Source: Palaemon carinicauda (lineage: Eukaryota; Arthropoda; Malacostraca; Decapoda; Palaemonidae). From it: a stretch of DNA of 64,000 bases. A program made the position numbers and the translations under genes. Positions 23,301 to 32,300 of this stretch are shown one piece after another. The stretch spans positions 56,591,899 through 56,655,898 of the forward strand of contig NC_090746.1 of NCBI RefSeq assembly GCF_036898095.1, read 5' to 3'. Position 1 is the stretch's first letter. Every line of letters begins with the position of its first letter. The notes beneath the pieces are model-generated. The model had not been told where the DNA came from, searched no databases, and was given only the letters and a program-made list of their open reading frames with translations.

Positions 23301-24521
23301 TCTCATTAAAACAAATTATGCCAGGCCATCATCTAGTACAAGAGGTGCAGGACTGGTTAGTACTTCTGCAATCTAGGAAGAGTATCAGTGTTCACTTCTG
23401 TTGGGTCCCTTCCCATGTTGGGGTGGATGGGAATGAACAAGTAGATAAGGCAGCAAAGGAAGCTTCAGGGCTAAGTAATCCATCCCCCTTGAGTATTCCT
23501 TACAAAGATCTTAAAAGTGAGATTCATCTTTACTGTAAAAATAAGTGGCAAGCTCGATGGTCTGAACTGACCACCAATACAAAATTGAAACAAATCCACC
23601 CATTGGTGGATAAATGGTCATCTTGTAATTCTACAAGTAGAAGGGATACCATTATTTTAACTAGGCTGCGTATTGGCCATACACATGCAACGCACAATTA
23701 TTTAATGAAGAGTGGGGAAGGGAGACAGGCCCCTCTTTGTAATACCTGTCAAGTGACAATGGATGTTAAACATATTTTAGTCAATTGTCCTGTTTTTAAT
23801 CTCCAGAGGAGGACACATTTACTCCAGGACAAACCGTTAAGAGATATACTGGGGGAAAACTGTAATACCCTGAACTTGAGAAAATTTATACAAAGTATTG
23901 GGTTATATTACGAGCTATAATTGATTTTATTAATTTATTTATTTATTTTACCCTTTTAATCCCTATTTATTTCACATCTAGATTTTATTGTATGAAAGTG
24001 TTACGATTTGTATTAAAGGTTAAAATGATACTAAATGGTGTGAGTGTACAGATATGATTGAATGATTTTCGTTATATAGCGCTGAATGGCCTTTGATGCC
24101 CCAGTGCTTGGCTTAATGCCTAAATCCCATATTCAATTCAATTCAATTCCTAAACTGAGGTATTACTGTGTAGTTCGGAATATGTAGGTAGTTCGACAAA
24201 ACTGTTGTCTACCAGAACCTTTGAACATAGAGGCATTAGTTCAAGGACCCTTCTACCGCTGGGTAAGCCTTCTCATTCCTCTATAAGAGATCATTGCCAC
24301 GGAGTGTGTAACACCAATTTTAATCATCTTGATTTTAGCATTATATGTAAAGCTCGATTTGAGACCGAGCTAAGATTATTAGAAACATTTTACATAGAAA
24401 AACTTCAACCAAAACTAAACCTAGATAACTCTGCTTTCAGCAGAAAAGTGTTTTAAGTACTATTTATAATTTTAAATTATCTTATTTTTCTCATGTCTTT
24501 TACCAATGTTTTTTATTGTTT

Positions 24522-24568
<47 letters not shown>

Positions 24569-27120
24569 GGATGAGAGAATGTCTTATGGAATGACGGAGG
24601 ATATTCCATTAATGGCCAGTGCAAACATGGTTACACTTAGCACACTACCCTGGGGAACTTCTTTCTGACATTTCCTCTCTAATAGAGTTTCCCTCACACT
24701 CACTTGAAAAAAATCTATGTGAAATAAATGAATGAATAAACAATGATAGTTCTCCCCTTAATCCCAATTCATAAATGGTTTTAAGTATACCATATCTCCA
24801 TGCAGTATCATATGCCTTTTCAAGGAAAAAAAAAAGACTTACATGGTGCTGTTTGGAAGCAAAGGCTTCACAAATAGAGGGTTCCAGTCATATCAAGACA
24901 TCAGTCGCTGAGTGTATTTTTCTAAATCCACACTGGATAGGTAATAAAATACGCTTCTTTTCCAGGTACCACATCAATCTTGCATTGACCATCTTCTCCA
25001 TGATCTTACATAAGTAAGATGAATCTTGCATTGACCATCTTCTCCATGATCTTACATAAGTAAGATGTCAATGCAATTGGTCTAGTTTGCAGCTAAAGAC
25101 TTATCCTTACTGGGTTTTATAAAGGCTAAAATAATGGGGTGTTATCCCTATAGAAAAATAGCTGATGCATCAGACTTTACATTCCCTAAGCTGGTGGAAC
25201 TAGCTCAGGTTGAGGGAGAGCGTTGTCGTCAGCATGCTGACGAACAAGACCAAGGTCAAGCTTTGGGTTGGCTGTATCTAGCCTTCCTGGAGGAGTAACC
25301 CGAGGATGGAGGATCAAAATTGTCGCTCTTGCACAAGTACTGCGGGAGCCTGAGCCAAAAGTGACAGTGTGACAAGGTGTAAAGAGGAGATTCTTTGAAT
25401 CTATGTTTGTGGTATAGTTCGTAGGTGTAAGCATGAGCTGATTCCATCCCCTTGAAATTGGGGATGAAAAAGAATACCCCGGGAGGTTTATGTCTTACAA
25501 GACTGTTCTCCAATGCAGGCATAACAGAAGGAAGAGGAGATCACTAGGAATCCGAAACCGAAACCATGTAAGTGATCCAACAAATTCATGAACTCGTGGA
25601 CAGAAGTTAGAAAAAATAAACCAGAAGGATTATGTTTTTCTAGTCTCTCCACTGATTAAAATATTTACAGAGGCATAACACTTACGTCAGTTGTTATGAA
25701 AATATATAGTATGCTTATTCTTAAGAGACTGGAGAGAAAGATTGATGAAAAGCTGAAAGATGGACCAGTAGGATTTAGAAAAGGTAGAAGTTACACTGAC
25801 CAAATTTTCATTTTGAGACATGTTGTACAGCAATGCGTAGAATATAGAAATCCCCTTTTGATGGTATTTGTGGACTAAGAAAAAGCCTTTGATAGTGTAC
25901 ACCGGCCAATTTTGAGGAAAATCCTGCGTTATTAAGGAATTCCTATTAAATATGCAAATTTGATTAAGTCTGTTCATGAGCATAGCAAGAGGAAAGTTAA
26001 TGTTAATGGAGTCTTATCAAGTGAGTTTCCAGTGAACAGCGGAGTACTCCAAGGGAATGTGTTGTCACCTATGTTGTTTATCCTCCTCATGGACTTTGTA
26101 ATATGTAGAACAGTCAGAGATGGACTGGATTGGTGATAGGAATTTAGCAGACCTAGAGTATGCTGATGATGCTGTCCTTCTTACCAGAACACCACAGGAT
26201 TTGCAATGCTTGGTTACCAGAATGCATTAAATATCACACGAGGTAGGGCTGAAGATAAATAGAAGAAAGACAGCGATGATGAGAACGGAGTATGTAATGG
26301 AAGATGAAATATCATTGGAAGGAGAAAGGATTAATGAGGTAGAATCATTTAAGTATTTCGGAACAATGATCTCCAATACAGTCTTTATAATAAGAGTTTA
26401 GTGAAAAATTGAAAAAAGCAAATCAGACAATGGCTAGGTTAAGTAAAATTTGGAAATCAAATCACCTAAAATTTCATTTAAAAATCAGACTATATATCAG
26501 TTTAGTGAGATTGGTGTTACTCTATGGACATGAGTCATGGTATGGCAAAGAAAAAATCTCCAATAGATTTAGTAGATTTGAGAAAAAAGCCCTCAGAAGG
26601 ATATTGGGAGTTAGATAGCAGGACAGGATTAGAAATAAAACTATAAGCGAGATTACTCGAGTACCATATGTGGATGAGATCATGATGAGGGGTAGATGGA
26701 GATGGTTTGGGCATGCTCTTCACACTACCCAAGAGAGATTAGTTTACCAAACGTTTAATTAGGCTCCATAAGGTACTAGAAGAATAGGAAGACCCAGGCC
26801 TACATGGCTTAGGACTATAAAGCGCGAAGTAGGAGATGATGAATGGAAAAGTACAGTGATCCCTCGCTACTTCGCGGTTCGACCATCGCGGATTCACCAC
26901 TTCGCGGATTTTTTTCATAACGCATGTATATACATATATCGCGGATTTTCCGGAAATTTCGAAAATACCGCGATGTGACCGATGGTGCGAGATTGGAGAA
27001 AGTAAGGAAAATTGAATCATGATTGATTTTCAATATAAATAAAACTTTGAGGAGCAACAAAGATATCATTTGTTAAAGAGATAGAGAGAGGTAAGGAATG
27101 GGAGGTAGTGAAAAGTAGCC

Positions 27121-27177
<57 letters not shown>

Positions 27178-29026
27178 TGTGTGTGTGTGTTGATTTAAAT
27201 GTAATAAACAAAAAAATTTGATAGGTTATAACACATTGGTGCTTATGTAATATCAACTGTATACTGTAGATGGTTTGAATAAGTTAACCCTGGAAAGGTA
27301 TGATGGGTCGTATGCGACCCCTACAGCATTTTCAAAACCTGTTTTTTCCCCATAAATCATCAGCTGTCTCGAATATGGAAGTGATCGACCTGCAAGGGGT
27401 GACTAGTCTACATGCCATTGTCTGCTTTAGGACTGATTTTCATCTAACTTCCCTCCTTCCCCGTTTTTTTACCCCCCCCAGGGGTCGACCTCGACCCTGA
27501 CATACCTTTATAGGGGTAAGTGATCAAACAGCAAAGTTATTACATAATTATAAATTGTCGAACAGTGTTGATACTTGTTTGGTTCTTTATAGTTGGAAAG
27601 TGTGGATGGATGGTGTGTCTACCACTTGCATGACATTGGTTTTGGCTTAGATGCCATATATTGCCATGAGGTCCATTTTCCCTCAAATGCTAATTTCTGA
27701 ATTTTTTTATTTTTTGCAAATTTAATTTTTTTCTATTTATTTTGAATTTATCTTCAATAATGGCCAGCAGGCAGTATTCCCTCGGCATGGATGTCATCAA
27801 CACACTTCTAATGGAGTTAAAAAGAGATGTTGATGATAATATGGAGTTTGCAACCCCATTCTTCATTTCAAGTGGTAGATTGGGCTGTAAGAGTTGTTGC
27901 GGTCTGCGGCCATTTTGTTGACATACCCGAAAGGTAAGTTGGCATATCTCTATATATTCTTGTTCTGTATAGAATTTGTGATATTTTGGTATATTTTAAT
28001 GCATAAATATCATATTTTATAGGAGATACAATGATTTTCATAAGAAATTTACATTGTGAAACTAGGCCGTCAAAAAATGACCTTTAGATTTCGCCCCTGA
28101 TATAACAGTAAATTACATCTTAGTGCACATTTTATTATGTATTTCTGTTCTAGAATAATATGAGTTTATTCTATAAAAAAAATTAGCCTCTTCCTATTTC
28201 ATTTGGGTACCCAAAAAAATTCATGAAATTTGGACAAATTTTTTTGACCAAAAAAAAGTTACCCTTTTTTTCTCATTTCAGATCTTGACTTCTATGAGTC
28301 CAACTCATTTCCAGCAATTACACGCTGTTGCTTTGCCATCTAAGAAGGTGTCCCTAAAGGGATTTATGTGTATATGTATATTTCTATTTTTTGTGAATAT
28401 TTACGTCGTCTTTTTTTTGTATGCTTAAATTTTTAATATATTTCCAATAAATAGTTATTTTGTAGATGGGTATCATTTATATTTTCAGTAGTTTTGAGCA
28501 TTCTTTGAAGTATTTTTAGCAAGTCAAACAATACAGATTGATGCATAACTAAATTTTTCCTGAATTTTTTTCAGAGTCGGGGTCGCGCGCGACCGAGTAT
28601 ACCCTTAAAGGGGTGTCTGAGGAGCGTACCTATCCAGGGTTAAGAAATGGTATAAACGATACTTTGTTAGTGTATTCGTACACTCTCAAGAGCGGCAGCT
28701 AGACGTCAGCTGATCTAATCACAGCCAAAAGTAAAACAATAAGAAGTCAACAATACTGTACTCTCGATTTTTAAAACACACCCAAAATTTAAAAAACAAA
28801 AGTACACGCTTTCTTAATGTGCAATTAACTATTTAAAGAGTAGCAATTTTCTAGAATAATATGTTTCCCAAAAAATAGTGGTTTGCTGATGAAATCGGAT
28901 GCCGTATTTTTAGCAACGATTGAAATGGATGTAAACTCGGCATAATTTTTTTGTTTCGTATTTAATTGACACTAAGAAAACTAATTTTAGTTTCTTCATC
29001 TATATGTAAGTACAGTATTGTATAAC

Positions 29027-29076
<50 letters not shown>

Positions 29077-29291
29077 TCAGCTGTTGTAATGGAATGCCAT
29101 GTTTTTGTTTCGTGAGAATTTCATCGCCACGACTATAACAACAACATACTGTACTGAACTTTACAATATTATACAGACTACTGTAATATGATAAAGTAAA
29201 ATATTTGTAACAACCTATTTTATATGAAATGGGGCTATTTTTTTTGTTTAAAATTTACATTTACGTACGTAAAACAACACACACACACACA

Positions 29292-29369
<78 letters not shown>

Positions 29370-32300
29370 AATTGTTTTCCTGCTTTGCTACGTATGTATG
29401 ATTTTATATAGATACGGTAAATAATATTTGTAATAACATATTTTCTAAAAGCTTTTACTGTAATATCATTATTTATTACTTTCATCATGCGCGTTAAATG
29501 CCTTCGTTTGTTTACTGAGCATGGTTGTTTACTGAGTGTACTTTATGACGCAGTCGTTTCAGGCGGCGTCATAAAGAAAAACATTTCATTTGGAAGTCCT
29601 AAGAAAAATTAAGTAAAACATTGGTAATAACAAAATCAACATACTGTACTGAATAATCAATACAATCGATGCAAAAACTAACCTATACACAGATGTGTAA
29701 ATGCGTTTGTTTCTTCATTATGATCAGAGATAAACTAAACAAAACATTGGTTGCCATTTTTCATCGTGCGTTTTGGCGTGTTTAGGAAACGCATGATATA
29801 AAATCGCCTTTAATATCTGTGCCTGTTTTAGTTTAGGGTACTGTAGTACATGCATTAAGTGTTCTGTACATTAAAGGGTAGTTTGTTAACAGTACTACGT
29901 ACAAGGGAAGGTTTTAAAAGTCTGAATAAACATGTTAAATAAATACGTAAATATGGTGTCACTACTTCGCGGATTTTCACCCATCACGGTCGGGTCTGGA
30001 ACCTATCTACCGCGATAAACGAGGGCTCACTGTATTGAATTAAAAGCTCAAGACGGAGACGACTGGCGAAATCTAACTGAGGCCCTTTGTGTCAATAAGC
30101 ATAGGAGGAGATGATGATGATGTCTCATTTCGAATCACAAGGGGAGACGGCAAGCGCACGTGATCGGAAGACCTCTATTGTGGAAATAGCTATGTAGTAC
30201 TGTACTACTATATGTTCTACCTTCCTGTATACGGTGGTATATGAGTGAGAGTGCATAGGCGCGTCTAACATAAACGTTATCATCCATTAATATGAAAATG
30301 TCGACTTCTAGGGTAACTATATACCAAAGTAAGTGACCAAAAAGGTTAGACAGGAAGAGTAGGCAACTGATCACTAATGTCCATGGCACGTCAGCCCACT
30401 AGTAGTAGTAGTAGTAATAGTTCGATGAACGTTTGTGAGTGACGAATGTTCGCGAGCTCTGACAAGAACCGGTGAGCTGATGAAGAAGCTTACGCATCCA
30501 CATGCTGGGGCCCTTTAAACATCTGTGCATGACATCTTACAGTTATGTAGATAGCTGAAGCTCATATGAAGAACTTTCAATGAGATGTATTGCATCAGGA
30601 ATCCATTTACACAGTACTTTTGTGATAACAAAAAGTTCTGAGTGGCGAGTGAGGTATTAAACACCAAGGCTACCAAGCGTGCTGTATCCTGTTTACTATT
30701 GGCGAGTGCTGGGCTATTTTCCAAGAAAAGAGTACTGTATGCTAAATTCCCTCAACTGCAAGTCGTGGTAAGCGTTACTGAAGTAGCGCGATCCGTAGAA
30801 ACCAAAGATTGAAGTTCTGTGCGCTGCCGCCACCAAGCGCACATCAAAGTAGCGCACACCTGTGCGTTTACGCAGTTGCGAGTGGTAGCATTGATGATGT
30901 AGCGCTAGCTCTTGCTTTGGACAAAGAGTCTAGCATGTGTCGTCTAGATGACGAGACTCGCTGAAGCAATAACGCTGGAGAGCTATAGTGTATGACGAGT
31001 AGAGAACAAGAAGAGTCTCGCTGGGAAGAACAAAGCTCCTGCTTGCAATGAGGATCGTAGTGGGTAACGCTCAGCATTCCTCGCTAGAGAAGTTCCCTGA
31101 CGTATGGTGTCGGTAATGACTACTCCAAAAGTCAAGGCCTCTGAGACTCGTCGTTGGTTGTTAGTAATTCTACCCACAAATGGGAATATTGCTGTCCATC
31201 AAAGGCGAAGGGCAACTTTACCTCAGAAGAGAAAGTCGTGAGCTGGGCAGCGATGAGAAACTATTGCAGGAGTTGTGAGTTGTCACAAGCTTGCCTGCAG
31301 TGGTATGTTGGAAACTTGGTCGTGAGCTGGAGACTGGTCACGAGCAAGTCTGCGCTGTCTCGTCGTGGGTCCTGAAGTGGGGTAGCGAACAGAAGGGCGA
31401 TCACGTGTAGAGGAATTGTCAGGCGCTGGATTGCGGTTGCTAGATTCCAAAAACCTAGTAGTGAGCTGACGGGTGATCATGAGCTGATGGGAGATCATGA
31501 GCTGATGGGAGATCATGAGCTGATGGGTGATCGCGAGGAGCTATTCAGCTGGGTGAGAAGAGACAGCTGAACAAACTGGAAGGGCAAGTGAAGGACGGAC
31601 ACTGGAAGCATCAAACTCGCTGGAGGCGAGCAACTCCTTTTTCATGCTCTGACAAGCCAAGCTTTGAGGGATTAGAGAAAGGCATGGACAAGTCCAAAAA
31701 GCTTCTCTTAGTCCAGAGTGACAGAGACCACTCCGGGGAGGACCGAACCTGTGTACAGGGAAAGTGTCCACCATGAGTAGGAGGAACAACTTTGGACTTA
31801 GCCCTCCTTCCGCCAGCTGAGCAAGCCCAGAACGAGGGAGAGTGCTGTCGTCAGCACGAGGAACAGGAACTTCCGCAGGCGAAAGCTACGAGGGGATTGA
31901 TAAGGCAGGAGCCACAACTTCCACAGAAAAAGGCCCTAAGGACTCCTCCGGTGCAAAACCTTCAGAGTCTTTGGGAGCAGCAGAAATATGCTTCGTACTT
32001 TGCACTCCCTCCGCTGCCTGCCATCGCAGAACGTAGGAGTGCATCATCATCAGCGCTGAAGAAAACCACTCGGGAGAAAACCTAACCCGCACACAGGAAA
32101 GGAGTCCCTTGAGAGGAACAGGAACATGCTTCAGACTTTGCACTCCTTCTGCCAGCTGACATAGCAGAACGAGTGTGTGTGTTGTCGTCAACGCTGAAGA
32201 GGCTCCTCAGCAAAAATACCTAAACAGTAAACTGAAAAGGTGTCTCTTGAGAGGAACAGGAATATGCTTCGTACTTTGCACTCCCTCCGCCGGATGCCAT

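Larger units (their letters stand above)
17567..24147 (+). mobile_element. Full-length I/Jockey-superfamily non-LTR retrotransposon
   Basis: About 6.58 kb between 13-bp target duplications (17554-17566 and 24148-24160). Layout: 5' UTR of about 775 bases with a strong hairpin; ORF1 (18342-20201) with CCHC knuckles; ORF2 (20201-23920) with endonuclease, reverse transcriptase and RNase H; a 3' UTR of about 210 bases ending in (ATTCA)n. The presence of RNase H and a pentanucleotide tail instead of poly(A) favours the I group over Jockey proper. It has two in-frame stops and one catalytic-residue change, so this copy is inactive but fairly young. Confidence 0.9.
27288..28639. mobile_element. piggyBac-type non-autonomous element (TTAA target)
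   Basis: 1352 bp flanked by TTAA at 27284-27287 and 28640-28643. The inverted ends are CCCTGGAAAGGTA and, reverse-complemented, CCCTGGATAGGTA. Tigger copy 3 has the uninterrupted site at about 46225 (AAGTTAAGAAATGG), which proves the boundaries. Inside, a short open stretch near 27759 ([16 protein letters not shown]) may be a relic of a transposase start, but no DDD core is present. Three GGGTCG-N4-CGACC palindromes sit near the ends (see separate entries). Confidence 0.93.
26854..30032 (+). mobile_element. Tigger derivative, copy 2 (no transposase; carries piggyBac insert)
   Basis: Bounded by TA at 26852-26853 and 30033-30034. The left end is CAGTGATCCCTCGCTACTTC and the right end reverse-complements to CAGTGAGCCCTCG. 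It shares the hairpin and 3' region with copy 1 and is nearly identical to copy 3 outside the piggyBac insert at 27288-28639. Removing that insert leaves about 1.8 kb with no transposase frame, so it must be mobilised in trans. The flanks join RTE-relic reading ...GDDEWKS to [13 protein letters not shown]. Confidence 0.92.

Noticed and set aside
26739..27020. Frames starting [12 protein letters not shown], also at 8185 and 45977
   Set aside because: They arise from the repeated Tigger terminal region, identical at three insertion sites.
29229..29411. Ser-Leu repeat ORF
   Set aside because: Translation of the CT microsatellite in Tigger copy 2.
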